This document shows positions 11,119 through 23,400 of a stretch of DNA of 64,000 nt, one piece after another (position 1 is the stretch's first letter; each line of letters opens with the position of its first letter). Position numbers and translations under genes: made by a program. The stretch covers positions 32,973,780 through 33,037,779 of the forward strand of contig NC_080041.1 in the NCBI RefSeq assembly GCF_012489685.1, written 5' to 3'. The notes under the pieces are model-generated. The model was not told the origin of the DNA and searched no databases. It saw only the letters and a program-made list of their open reading frames with translations. Source of the stretch: Lotus japonicus (taxonomy: Eukaryota; Streptophyta; Magnoliopsida; Fabales; Fabaceae).

Positions 11119-13168
11119 GTGAGGGCTTCTCACTGAATCTCTAGTTAATACTTAGGGTCGATGCTTTCGACATTGTTTACTGTTTATGCACTGGATTGTG
11201 TGTGATTGGAAAATGTTTTCTGAGGCTTCGGCTGACAATGTAGATGATGCATCTACTGAATGTTTTTGATGAGTGAATTACATGCTAAGTGCTAATTGGG
11301 TAATATAGGATGTGTGGTGCATGCTTATATGCTAAGCGCTATGTGGTTATTGCTTAATATGTTGATATATGACATGTTGATTGATTGTGCTGAGTTATTT
11401 ATGCTTTTGCAATGAAATCTGAGTTTCTGAATGGTGAGAATAGCGGGCAGGTCATGCCGATTTTATTTTGAGAGTTTTGAGAAAGCTTGATAGGACGAAT
11501 GAGATTCGGGCCTTGTTATGATGTTTATGGATCGAGACATTCTCTGGAGTCATTTGGGGATTTGGAGATCCCGAGAACTTATAGGATTTGCGATAAGACT
11601 AAAAGGATAGTATTTTGTAAAGAAAACTCATAAGACATTAAACAACCTCTAAATCTTTAATTAATGATAATAAACTCGAAAGGAAGGCGTGGAAGTCAAA
11701 TCTTAGTTTTGGAAAACGAGAAGTGTCGTCGGATCCCAGTGTTGAGAAAGTTGAGAGGCTTCGAGTATGTAGATGCTGTGGTGCTGTTGGAGCAGCGTTT
11801 GTTATTGTGCTGTTGGAGCAGCTATGTTGTTGGGCTATCCTGGGGATAAGTCCGGGGAATTGATAGTTCCCGAGTATGTTGATACTCTTGCTCGTTGAGC
11901 AGTTGTGACCATCGGATTGAGATGAGTCGGATGATTTGGAGATCATCATGAGAGAATGTGTGTTGTGGAAAGAAGTGTCTTTTGTCGCAGAATCGACTTT
12001 ACCTTAGGGTAAGCTTTTAGAGACTTTAATTTAGCTAGAACACGTGGCGACGTGTCGAGTGAGATTCAGAGACGTTGTTTGACTAATCATCCTGCATTCA
12101 TGCAACATTAATGGGGTATTAACACAGGACGTACTCTGGACCTCGTCGGATTCCAAAATGGTCATAAGACCCGGATTTCCGTGTAAGAGCGTCTGTAGAC
12201 GTCTCTTGTAGCAGACCGAAATTGCAGACCTACGGGTTACGGCTGATCTGACTACCGCTGATGTTGGAGTAAGAGGCACGCGGGCCGAAATGGTCCCACC
12301 GTGGCTGGTGCTAGGGCTGATCCGTTGATGTCCATCCGTTCCGGATTGCATATTGGTTGACTGGGTTAACCTGCATATCATTTCATGCAACATGCATACT
12401 GACTTAGTTGTCGAATGTGATTGTTATTTGTTAATCCTATTTGGAACATGTTAAGTGTTTTTATTGTCATTTATGTTCGTTATGGAATATGTAACCCTAG
12501 GATGTTATCCCTAGCTATAAGCCTAAGTGGCTATTCTATTATCTGTATCTATCGATGTTATTATTTACATAATTCTTTGGAGTTGACCCTCGCGTCTTCT
12601 GTGTGTGCTTTGGCGGACAAACGCCCTTTGTCAGATGTCCACGGCGGACTAGATCATGATGGTTCACCCTTCGGGGGGAACTAGAGTTGAGATACTGGAA
12701 CAGGAGCGCATCGCGGTCGCGAGAGGAGGACGGATTGTGTACATAGACTAGGTCGTTCTGAATTTCGAATTCGGACGACGATCATGCTAGCATGTAGGTT
12801 TTAGTGCTAGTGTGAGCTCCTCGAGATGGGATTAGTGTAGGAGTAGAGTCTTAGCTCTGGACGTTATTGCTTTCTTTGGGGACAGGGTAGTTTCCCGCCT
12901 ATAGCTTTTTGTGTGATTCCTCTACGGGGATTGCAGAGAGTTGGTTGGGCTAGGAGGTCTTGTTTCAGGCCGTTGGGCCAACTTATTCTCATTTTTGAGG
13001 GATAGTGTTGCGGACACTTGACCTTTCTTTTGGATTGTACCTCTTGCCTACGGGCGTTCCTTTCAGTCTTGATTCTAGTATTATCAAAGAAAAATATATT
13101 CACGTTTTTCCGCATTAGTTTCTTTTTGGTTACTAAAGTGACGCCACCGAAATCGGGGTGTTACATTG

Positions 13169-13180
13169 TGGTATCAGAGC
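13169..13180 (+). other. Primer-binding site (Met tRNA), left Tekay-like element
   Basis: TGGTATCAGAGC lies 3 nt after the LTR end. It is complementary to the Met-tRNA 3' end. Confidence 0.85.
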
Positions 13181-13377
13181 CTGGTTGAGTCTTTCGGGAG
13201 TTGTTGGGGAATAGGTCTTCTGTGCTAGGTTGTGTGACTCTGCAAAGAGTGAAAATTGATTGTCTGCAAGCGATTTTTTGCTTAGAATTGATTGAAGTTA
13301 TTGCTTAATTATATTGTATAGTTATGCCAGAGACTATCTTGTGATGAGTACTAACTGTTTGTTTGACTAAGCATAGG

Positions 13378-14193
13378 ATGGTAAGCCCTGATCGTATGGC
13401 AAAGGCGATAGCTACAATGATTGAAGCAATGATGAACCAGGCTGCTGAGGACGCTTACAGACACGCGGAGGAGGCTGCACGTAAGCAACCTCAACTGTTA
13501 AACGAGGTGTCCAAGTACCAGCATAGTGGATTGGACCGAGTTGGAACTGGGGGACCAGTGAGATCAGATTCTCAGGAGTACCGACCGTGGAAGCTATACC
13601 AGCATCCTGAGGGAAGATACCCTATTCCAGGATCACGCAAGTCGACGACTGCAACTATTGGTCAGGAGGCTGTGTCATGCTACCGTTGTGGAAAGCTTGG
13701 ACACTACGTCTTTCAGTGCCCAGTAGCTGGACCAAAATGCTGCAAGTGCAGACAACGTGGACATTTGGCCGTGAGCTGTAGGACGTTCCAGGCGGGACCG
13801 TCCGATAACAAGATGAAGGACAAGTTTCCCGCCATAGCTAGAGGGGCAAGGAAACAAGTGTCATGTTTCAGATGTGGGAATCCGGGGCACTATGCTAATG
13901 CTTGTCCCGACACGAGGCCCAAATGCTATAATTGTAACAAAATGGGGCATACTGCCGGTCGGTGCAGAGCACCCAAGACGGAGCCAACCGTGAACACTGC
14001 TCGTGGAAAGCGTTCTGCGGCTAAAGCAAGAGTTTACACCATGGACGGTGAGAGAGCTGAGGGGTTTGTCACAGGAGAGCGCAAGAACGATGGTAACCTT
14101 CTAACCATTCTTTCTCATTTCAGTATAATATATTCCATTACCTTCGTAGCTTGTGCAAACACACCTAACTTACTTATACTGTCTAAGCTTTGA
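13378..14193 (+). CDS. Short Gag with four CCHC zinc knuckles, capsid core missing
   Basis: About 271 aa from the ATG at 13378 (MVSPDRMAKAI...). The N-terminus resembles the right-hand Gag (about 402 aa), but the retrotransposon Gag core present there (from PPKFSGG to about FQSLVEKATE) is absent, and the frame goes straight to the linker before the knuckles. Four CCHC knuckles follow: CYRCGKLGHYVFQC, CCKCRQRGHLAVSC, CFRCGNPGHYANAC and CYNCNKMGHTAGRC; the right-hand Gag has two. The end (KARVYTMDGERAEGF) leads toward where protease would start, but no protease follows. It could bind RNA but probably not form capsids alone. No stop interrupts it. Confidence 0.8.
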   Translation: MVSPDRMAKAIATMIEAMMNQAAEDAYRHAEEAARKQPQLLNEVSKYQHSGLDRVGTGGPVRSDSQEYRPWKLYQHPEGRYPIPGSRKSTTATIGQEAVSCYRCGKLGHYVFQCPVAGPKCCKCRQRGHLAVSCRTFQAGPSDNKMKDKFPAIARGARKQVSCFRCGNPGHYANACPDTRPKCYNCNKMGHTAGRCRAPKTEPTVNTARGKRSAAKARVYTMDGERAEGFVTGERKNDGNLLTILSHFSIIYSITFVACANTPNLLILSKL

Positions 14194-16149
14194 CCTTATA
14201 GTTATTACGCCTATTAATACCTTATTTGACCGTAGCTCGTATTTTAGCTATAGAAGTTATACGAGGTTTAGAATGACACGCTAAGCCTAGAAAGTAGTCT
14301 TCTACCGATGCGTTTAAAAGGAAGCTAGAAGCTGAAGAATGAATCTTATAGAGATTTCTTATGGATAGTATACGTATGATGTTGAGGGCGTGTAGTTCCG
14401 TAGCGGAATCGTTGAGGAGGTGATGTCGGGATATTTTTGACTATTGGATGATAGGAACTCATTGACTGTTCCAGTAGGTTTTTCTAGATTTCCACCTTCG
14501 ATGTATTAGGCCTGATCAACTTAATATTGAGGGGGTGATATTCGGAATCACAGCTGGATATGGACTTTGATAGAAGGATTGGTAAGATTAACTCGATTTG
14601 ATCGAAGATTAGTTGAATTTGGGAGGAAAGTTTGTATTAAGCACTTGATTGTACAAGATTAAGATTTGAACCTTTGGAAGTTGATGATTGTCGTATAGAC
14701 ATTAATTGGTTGGTTCGTGTGATTACTCCAAGTAGAGGTAGACTAAGTCAAGAGATTTAATGTTGGAAAAATATTAGGTATTTTCTCGGAAGTTATGAAG
14801 TCATAGGTTATGTGATTACTGAGTGGAATTGTTAGAGACCAAATAGGTTGGATTTAATCAGGTTATAGATGATAGCTTGATAGTAGCAAGATTGAGAAGA
14901 ATTAACTTTGAACTAGATTGTTGTAGTCGAGTTCGAGGAATAAGTTTTGCTAAGTGCATGATTAATTTGTGGAGACATTATAGTCTTAAGAGATGAATTT
15001 TCACTTGAAAAGAGTTGAATCAATGATTAAGTTAGAAAAAGAAAGTTTTAGCATAAGTTGAATCCTTGAGGTTGTTGATATGGATTTCAAAGAAAATATG
15101 CTCAGATTACTAAGTGAGATTTACTAAGTTGGATTGGAATCTTAGGGTTAAGATTTACCTTGAGAGTTGAGAATCACGTACGAGTAGGAGATTGGAGATC
15201 TGAAGATGAGTTGCGGATTAAGACCATTGAGGTATAGTATAAGAGAGATCTTGAAGTAAAGAAATTTTGAGTTGTGTAGAGTTTTAAGGTTGGTTATAAG
15301 TTGGTAATCGATTGATGTTGATTATGAGATTGCGGACATAATGAACCATGTGATAAGATTTGAAGGATGTTAGCATAACAAGTTATGACTATGGATATCA
15401 GGATCAAGTTATGAGTGTGAGAGCATGACGACACTTATCAGGTCGTTTGTGTAAGCGAAGGAGTTATAGTTTTAAGAAATGGATATTCACTTAAGAAGTA
15501 TTGAAGGGTTAAGGGCCATTAGAGGACCAAACTTGGTGAAGGTTTACGTTTTAATTCTATGGATTTCTATCTAAGGTGTGTAGGACCCGAAGTTTGTCAG
15601 AACTTGATTGAGGGATTAAGAAGTTGATTGACGAGATGGTGATTGAGATACAGAAAGGAAAGTTCTAGTATTAAGATGAATACTTGAAGTCGTTATATTT
15701 GGGCAAGTTTCATAGAGTCTAAGAGTGAATGGAACCTTGTTATGGATTCTGATGAGGTATACTAGAGTTAACCAATGAATTCTACTAAGTTGAATGAGGA
15801 TCCTAGGGCTAAGGTTGACCTAGTGAGCTGAGATTCATGTACGCATAAGAAATTTAGTGGCGTTAGCGGTTACGATAACGGTTAAATCTCGGAAGGTTGA
15901 AGGATCGAATGATAAAATGACTAGTTAAGTCCCTTGGGGTATGGTATGAGTTGATCTTCTAGGGAATGAGTCTCGTGATGTGCTAGGTATTAAGGCTCAA
16001 GTCGAGATTTAATTGGAATGGTGACTAAGTAGAAGATTGATTTCATGGTACTATATGGGATTTAGAGGAAAAGATCAAGGAATAATATCCGGAACTTTTT
16101 ACTGACCCTTAAGTTTCGAGGTCGAAACTTTCTTTTTGGAGGGTAGTAA
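14194..16149 (+). other. Non-coding 3' interior of left Tekay-like element
   Basis: About 2 kb without a credible ORF and with no RT or integrase motif visible. The plus strand is strikingly poor in C and rich in G, A and T. Parts are repeated in diverged form with about 660-bp spacing: for example TTACTAAGTT plus the following 70 bp near 15121, matched near 15781. The first 150 bp match the post-gag region of the right-hand elements. It ends in a purine-rich tract (TTTTTGGAGGGTAGTAA) just before the 3' LTR, the likely polypurine tract. Confidence 0.6.
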
Positions 16150-19100
16150 TGTAAGGCCCAAGTTTTTAAGCTTGTGTCAAGTAAATAGAATCCTATTCAC
16201 GATTAGGGTTGATGTATCGTGAAGGGAAACCTGAACAAGAGTTTACTAAATGAAATAAATTTGTGAAGGAGAAAGTTCAGGAAAAGTCTAAGGATTTCAT
16301 CAAAATCGATAAAAGGTATAGCACGATCGATTCGCTTAAACCTAGGTTAAGAACCTTAGGAAAAGACTATGTTCCACCCTTGGAACACTATAGGAATAAA
16401 ATTTCCAAAAATCTTCCACCCTTGGAACACTGTAGGAATTTATTCCAAAAATTTTCAGAGAAATGTTAGAACTTCTCTTTTTCCATATATCACAATCGTT
16501 TCGAGGCGAAACTCTAGGATCTACGAACGTCCGATTCCAATTATCGGAAGTTTGCCGAAACCGAATCCCAGGTATTTCAAAACCCTAGAATCAACCGACA
16601 ATGAAGACTTTTTCTATTCAGAGCTTCAAATGAAGATTCTACACGCGTACACCCATTTCTCTTGATGATTTCAATCTTTCTTCAGAAGGAAGTTTTCGAT
16701 TCCGACATTCGATGCAAAAAGCAACTTATCGGGTAAAATAGTTTTACACCGACTATGCATTAGTTGCCAAAAATACAAGGAGACATCTTTTTAGTTTTGG
16801 AATTCTTTTGCCAAAACATATCTTAGAATTCACGGAGAATGACGCCGGAAAAATCAGATTCGCGAAACTTTCATTTTCCCGCGAATTTCCATCTTCTATA
16901 TATAGCAAAGAAAGGAAGAAAAACACAAATTCTCCTCCATTTTCTCTCCCAAAACCGCGGCCAAGAACAAGGAAGAAGGAAGAAGAGTTTTTCTTCATCG
17001 TTTGCTTGATCGTCGATCAATCAGTTGCTACTTCAAGGTTTCGAGGTATAGTCGCTAATCCTTACCTCTGATCGCTTTTTCCATAGCTTTTCTGTAGACT
17101 TTTCTGAGCTGATAGTTTATGGGTTTTTGCAAAACTATCCTGAATATTTCATTTCTGATTCTAAACCTCTTCTTTATGTGCCCAAGATCACTTCTGCCGG
17201 ATTAGATTTTCCGTTATGTCGCCGGAATTCCGTCGGAATCAAATTTAGCCTAAAATACCCATTTTTGGAGTTTTTGAGGTAAAGCTTCAACCTTTAGGCT
17301 AAAAACTATCGCCTTAGCTTAGTGCTAGTAGGATTAGTTGTTATAAACGTCGTTGGTGACGTCCCTGCAAAATTTGGTTTTTGGGATTTCAGTTTTGAAA
17401 ATCCTAAGTTAAAAATCATGACCAAAATACCCCTGCGACAGTTTTTGATCCGATAATTTTTCCGAGTTCAGAATACCCTTAGTTACGGCTAATGATAGCA
17501 TAGGAACCAAGTTTGATCGAAGAAAAATCGAGCCCCACAGTTACCAAAAGTGGCCGAGCCCTATAGGGGAGGAGGAGGAAAATTTCGTTTTCCGAAAACT
17601 TGTCTTTCGCGCTAGATTATCGTACCTTAGAGTATAGATTACTTCGAGTAACCTTAGTAAGTATCGATAGCTTAGTTTTCGATAGATTCTGATAGTATTT
17701 CTGTGACTTTGCTTTAAAGGAACTTTTGAGGAATTTCCTGAGGAGCAACGCTTTGCTTGTGAGGAAGAGTTAGAAGATAATCCTGGAGAATCTGCAGGTG
17801 AGGGCTTCTCACTGAATCTCTAGTTAATACTTAGGGTCGATTCTTTCGACATTGTTTACTGTTTATGCACTGGATTGTGTGTGATTGGAAAATGTTTTCT
17901 GAGGCTTCGGCTGACAATGTAGATGATGCATCTACTGAATGTTTTTGATGAGTGAATTACATGCTAAGTGCTAATTGGGTAATATAGGATGTGTGGTGCA
18001 TGCTTATATGCTAAGCGCTATGTGGTTATTGCTTAATATGTTGATATATGACATGTTGATTGATTGTGCTGAGTTATTTATGCTTTTGCAATGAAATCTG
18101 AGTTTCTGAATGGTGAGAATAGCAAGCAGGTCATGCCGATTTTATTTTGAGAGTTTTGAGAAAGCTTGATAGGACGAATGAGATTCGGGCCTTGTTATGA
18201 TGTTTATGGATCGAGACATTCTCTGGAGTCATTTGGGGATTTGGAGATCCCGAGAACTTATAGGATTTGCGATAAGACTAAAAGGATAGTATTTTGTAAA
18301 GAAAACTCATAAGACATTAAACAACCTCTAAATATTTAATTAATGATAATAAACTCGAAAGGAAGGCGTGGAAGTCAAATCTTAGTTTTGGAAAACGAGA
18401 AGTGTCGTCGGATCCCAGTGTTGAGAAAGTTGAGAGGCTTCGAGTATGTAGATGCTGTGGTGCTGTTGGAGCAGCGTTTGTTATTGTGCTGTTGGAGCAG
18501 CTATGTTGTTGGGCTATCCTGGGGATAAGTCCGGGGAATTGATAGTTCCCGAGTATGTTGATACTCTTGCTCATTGAGCAGTTGTGACCATCGGATTGAG
18601 ATGAGTCGGATGATTTGGAGATCATCATGAGAGAATGTGTGTTGTGGAAAGAAGTGTCTTTTGTCGCAGAATCGACTTTACCTTAGGGTAAGCTTTTAGA
18701 GACTTTAATTTAGCTAGAACACGTGGCGACGTGTCGAGTGAGATTCAGAGACGTTGTTTGACTAATCATCCTGCATTCATGCAACATTAATGGGGTATTA
18801 ACACAGGACGTACTCTGGACCTCGTCGGATTCCAAAATGGTCATAAGACCCGGATTTCCGTGTAAGAGCGTCTGTAGACGTCTCTTGTAGTAGACCGAAA
18901 TGGCAGACCTACGGGTTACGGCTGATCTGACTACCGCTGATGTTGGAGTAAGAGGCACGCGGGCCGAAATGGTCCCACCGTGGCTGGTGCTAGGGCTGAT
19001 CCGTTGATGTCCATCCGTTCCGGATTGCACATTGGTTGACTGGGTTAACCTGCATATCATTTCATGCAACATGCATACTGACTTAGTTGTCGAATGTGAT

Positions 19101-19844
19101 TGTTATTTGTTAATCCTATTTGGAACATGTTAAGTGTTTTTATTGTCATTTATGTTCGTTATGGAATATGTAACCCTAGGATGTTATCCCTAGCTATAAG
19201 CCTAAGTGGCTATTCTATTATCTGTATCTATCGATGTTATTATTTACATAATTCTTTGGAGTTGACCCTCGCGTCTTCTGTGTGTGCTTTGGCGGACAAA
19301 CGCCCTTTGTCAGATGTCCACGGCGGACTAGATCATGATGGTTCACCCTTCGGGGGGAACTAGAGTTGAGATACTGGAACAGGAGCGCATCGCGGTCGCG
19401 AGAGGAGGACGGATTGTGTACATAGACTAGGTCGTTCTGAATTTCGAATTCGGACGACGATCATGCTAGCATGTAGGTTTTAGTGCTAGTGTGAGCTCCT
19501 CGAGATGGGATTAGTGTAGGAGTAGAGTCTTAGCTCTGGACGTTATTGCTTTCTTTGGGGACAGGGTAGTTTCCCGCCTATAGCTTTTTGTGTGATTCCT
19601 CTACGGGGATTGCAGAGAGTTGGTTGGGCTAGGAGGTCTTGTTTCAGGCCGTTGGGCCAACTTATTCTCATTTTTGAGGGATAGTGTTGCGGACACTTGA
19701 CCTTTCTTTTGGATTGTACCTCTTGCCTACGGGCGTTCCTTTCAGTCTTGATTCTAGTATTATCAAAGAAAAATATATTCACGTTTTTCCGCATTAGTTT
19801 CTTTTTGGTTACTAAAGTGACGCCACCGAAATCGGGGTGTTACA
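16150..19844 (+). repeat. 3' LTR of left Tekay-like element
   Basis: Exactly 3695 bp, with the same ends as the 5' LTR and about a dozen scattered substitutions. Such closeness implies a recent insertion. It contains the same TATA box (16897-16905), exon-like block (17720-17797) and two short GCTGTTGGAGCAGC units. Confidence 0.93.
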
Positions 19845-20480
19845 ACCAACTAGGTTGATTCTGGATGCAACATCCGGTGTTCTTTGATGGCTAAGTCACC
19901 CACTGAGGCCATTCAAATCATTGAAGCGATGGCCTTAAATGATCAACAAGATCAAAACCACCGAGGTTCACCTAGGAGAGGAGGAATGATTGAGCTTGGA
20001 GCAACTGATGCTGTGTTAGCTCAGAACAAACAGCTCCAGCAACAACTGGATGAAGTGAAGCAAACACTGACAAATTTTCCCAAACAGCTTAAGGAGATGC
20101 AAGAATCCTCTTCCAGAAGACAGGTAAATAGGTGTGATATTTGCATAGGTGACCACCCTACTAGTAGCTGTGACCGGAATCAAGAAGAAGTGAATTACTT
20201 AGGAAATCAGCAAAGACAAGGCCAATATCAAAATGCTTATCCAAGGGGAGGAAATCAATATAACAACAACAACCAACCCTGGAGACAAGATGTAGGGCCT
20301 TCCAGCAGCAGAGCATCACCACCATACCAAAATCAGCAACACTTTCAGCCGCTCCAAGATCGGACTTCCAAATTGGAGGATACACGAACTCAATTTATGC
20401 AGGTTTCTACGTCCAATCAGAAAAATACGGATGCATCCATTAAAAACTTGGAAGTGCAGGTTGGACAGATAGCTAAATAG
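19845..20480 (+). pseudogene. Athila Gag, C-terminal part
   Basis: Resumes after the inner element. The first codons (TRLILDATSG) continue the 9470 frame, then one base appears to be missing near 19881, and the remainder (LMAKSPTEAIQIIEAMAL...) is in another frame. It includes a Gln-rich coiled-coil-like stretch (QLQQQLDEVKQTL) and one Cys/His cluster (CDICIGDHPTSSC), a knuckle-like motif of Athila Gag. A TAG at 20478-20480 ends it in place of a likely Gln (CAG to TAG). The same frame continues as pol, so gag and pol were probably one ORF. Confidence 0.85.
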
Positions 20481-23400
20481 CTGAGTCAGTTGACTGCTGA
20501 GCAAAAAGGAAAGTTTCACGCCAACACTGAAGACAATCCAAAGGAGCACTGCAAGGCGATCTTCACAAGGAGCGGAAAGGAGATTGGTAGAGGAGTTGGT
20601 GAGAAAGTGAGTGAGAAAGAGGATAGTGATGAGGAAAAAGAGCAGAAAAATGATAGTGAAGAGATTGAGAGAGAGGTGCTAAAAAATAAGAGTGACACTG
20701 TGAATAGGCAAGAAAATAGTGATAAAGAGAAAACCAAAGAAAAAGGTAAGGTGAAGGTAGGTGAGAGTGGAGAAAAAAGCAAAGTGGGAGGGAAAGAGAA
20801 TGAGCTGAAAAACAAAGAGAAAGTAACCCTTCAACCCCCCCTAGAGAAGAGACTTCCATACCCACATGCTCCTACCAAAGCAGACAAAGAAAGGCAATTC
20901 ACTCGTTTCATGGATATCTTCAAGAGGATCCAGATCAACATCCCATTTGCAGAAGCTTTGGAGCAGATGCCAACTTATGCCAAATTCATGAAAGAGTTGC
21001 TGACAAAGAAAAGAAAGTTTCAAGATGAAGAAGTGGTGCATTTGGGTGCTCATTGTAGTTCATTCATTCAACATTTCATACCTGAGAAGTTGGATGATCC
21101 TGGCAATGTCACGATTCCAGTTACCATTGGCACACTAGCAGTGGGAAAAACTCTAATTGATTTGGGGGCGAGTATTAGCCTTATGCCACTTTCAATGATG
21201 AAAAGAGCAGGTGGTATGGAGCTTAGGCCGACCAGAATGTCTTTACAGCTTGCAGATAGATCCATCAAATATCCAGTTGGCATAGCAGAAGATGTACTGG
21301 TAAGAGTTGATAAATTTTTAATTCCCGCTGACTTTGCTGTTATTGATATTCCAGAGGATGAAGAAGTTCCAATCATTTTGGGAAGACCTTTTATGAGGAC
21401 AGCAAGAATGGCCATTGACATAGACATTGGAAAGCTGAAAGTGAGAGTCCAGGATGATGAAGTTCAATTTGATCTCTATGAGGCTATCCAACATCCAAAG
21501 GACAAAGGACAATGCTTCAAAATTGATACAATTGATGAAGTTTGCAGAGAAGCAGATAAGAAGCCCTATGTGTTTGATCCATTGGAGGTGGCCCTCATCA
21601 ACATGTGCTGTAGCTCACAGTTCAATGAGTTTGAGGAGAAAGAGATTGAAAAGTGTCTGCAAGAACTTAACTGTCTCAAAGAAGTTGCTCCTAACCAATT
21701 GGAGGTGGAGAACATAAAGAAGGAAGCTGATGTAAAGAAGGATGTTCAGAAACTGGAGCTGAAACTTTTACCCTCTCATTTAAAATATGTGTTTTTGCAG
21801 GGTGAAACAGGTAAACCAGTAATCATTAGCAGTTCTCTATCACCACAGGAGGAGGAGAAGCTGATTGATGTCCTTAAGGCAAATCAGGAAGCTATAGGTT
21901 GGACTTTATCTGATCTCAAAGGCATTAGTCCTTCTTACTGCATGCACAAAATTATGATGGAGGATGATTTCAAGCCAGTAGCACAGCCTCAAAGAAGACT
22001 GAACCTGACTATGAAAGAAGTAGTCAGAAAGGAAGTGGTGAAACTACTTGAAGCAGGTATGATTTATCCTATTTCTGACAGTTCTTGGGTGAGTCCTGTG
22101 CAGGTAGTTCCAAAGAAAGGTGGAATGACTGTGATCACCAATGACAAGAATGAGTTGATTCCTACCAGGACAATTACAGGTTGGAGAATGTGTATAGATT
22201 ACAGGAAGCTGAACAAGGCAACCAGAAAGGACCATTTCCCATTGCCATTCATGGATCAGATGTTGGAGAGGTTATCTGGACAAGCATTCTATTGTTTTCT
22301 TGATGGATACTCAGGCTACAATCAGATTACAATCAATCCAGATGATCAGGAGAAAACAGCCTTTACATGTCCCTTTGGTGTTTTCACTTATAGGAAAATG
22401 CCATTTGGATTGTGTAATGCTCCAGCAACATTTCAGAGATGCATGCTAGCTATCTTCTCAGATTTGGTGGAGAAGATCATTGAAGTCTTCATGGATGACT
22501 TCTCTGTATTTGGTGCTTCATTTGATCTGTGCTTGGAAAACTTGGATACCGTACTGAAGCGGTGTGTCGAAACCAATCTGGTTCTTAATTGGGAGAAATG
22601 TCACTTCATGGTGACTGAAGGAATTGTCCTTGGGCATAAAATCTCATCGAGAGGTATTGAAGTGGACAAGGCAAAGGTGGAAGTTATTGAGAAGCTACCA
22701 GCACCAACAAATGTCAAAGCCATAAGAAGTTTTCTTGGGCATGCTGGATTTTACAGACGCTTCATCAAAGATTTTTCCAAGATTGCCAAGCCATTGAGCA
22801 ATCTCTTGAATAAGGATTCTTCTTTTCTCTTTGATAGTGCATGTTTAAAATCTTTTGAACAATAAAAACAAAGTTTGATTTCTGCTCCTGTTATCATTGC
22901 TCCTGACTGGAAACTTAACTTTGAACTAATGTGTGATGCTAGCGATTATGCAGTTGGAGCAGTTTTAGGACAAAGAAAAGAGAAAATCTTCCATGCAATT
23001 CACTATGCTAGCAAAGTTTTAAATGAAGCTCAAATAAATTATGCCACAACTGAAAAAGAATTGTTGGCAATAGTATTTGCATTGGAAAAATTTAGAAGTT
23101 ACTTGATAGGCTCAAAAGTTGTCATATATACTGATCATGCAGCTATCAAGTATCTCTTAACAAAACCTGATTCTAAACCAAGACTAATAGGATGGATTTT
23201 GTTGTTGCAGGAATTTGATTTAGAAATCAAAGACAAGAGCGGAAAGGAAAATCTGGTAGCTGACCATCTATCAAGACTGGTGAATGATGAGGTAACCACA
23301 AAAGAAAATGATATAGCAGATGCATTTCCTGATGAAAAGCTATTTCTAGTTCAAGAAAGGCCATGGTTTGCTGATATGGCCAACTTCAAAGCTGGAGGCA

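Larger units (their letters stand above)
9471..13165 (+). repeat. 5' LTR of left Tekay-like element
   Basis: 3695 bp. Features seen: a short tandem duplication around 9690-9765 (each unit with TTCCACCCTTGGAA), a TATA box at 10218-10226, a 78-bp exon-like block at 11041-11118, and two copies of a GCTGTTGGAGCAGC repeat at about 11770-11824. This last repeat is expanded in the right-hand subfamily. The open frames within it are short and look like chance. Confidence 0.93.
9471..19844 (+). mobile_element. Tekay/Del-like gag-only LTR retrotransposon (left subfamily), nested in Athila gag
   Basis: Two LTRs of exactly 3695 bp (9471-13165, 16150-19844), starting TGTAAGGCCC and ending GGGGTGTTACA, with only about a dozen differences seen by eye. 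It is flanked by the 5-bp target duplication ACCAA (9466-9470, 19845-19849). The 2984-bp interior has a Met-tRNA primer site and a short gag with four zinc knuckles. No protease, RT, RNase H or integrase is recognisable, so it must be mobilised in trans. LTR length, Met primer and the Gag family suggest the Tekay/Del chromovirus group, but with pol missing this cannot be proved. It shares LTR ends, gag and the post-gag region with the array at 48.2-64 kb. Confidence 0.9.

Noticed and set aside
20516..20865. Minus-strand Ser/Phe/Leu-rich frames opposite the Athila linker
   Set aside because: Shadows of the Lys/Glu-rich pol linker on the plus strand.
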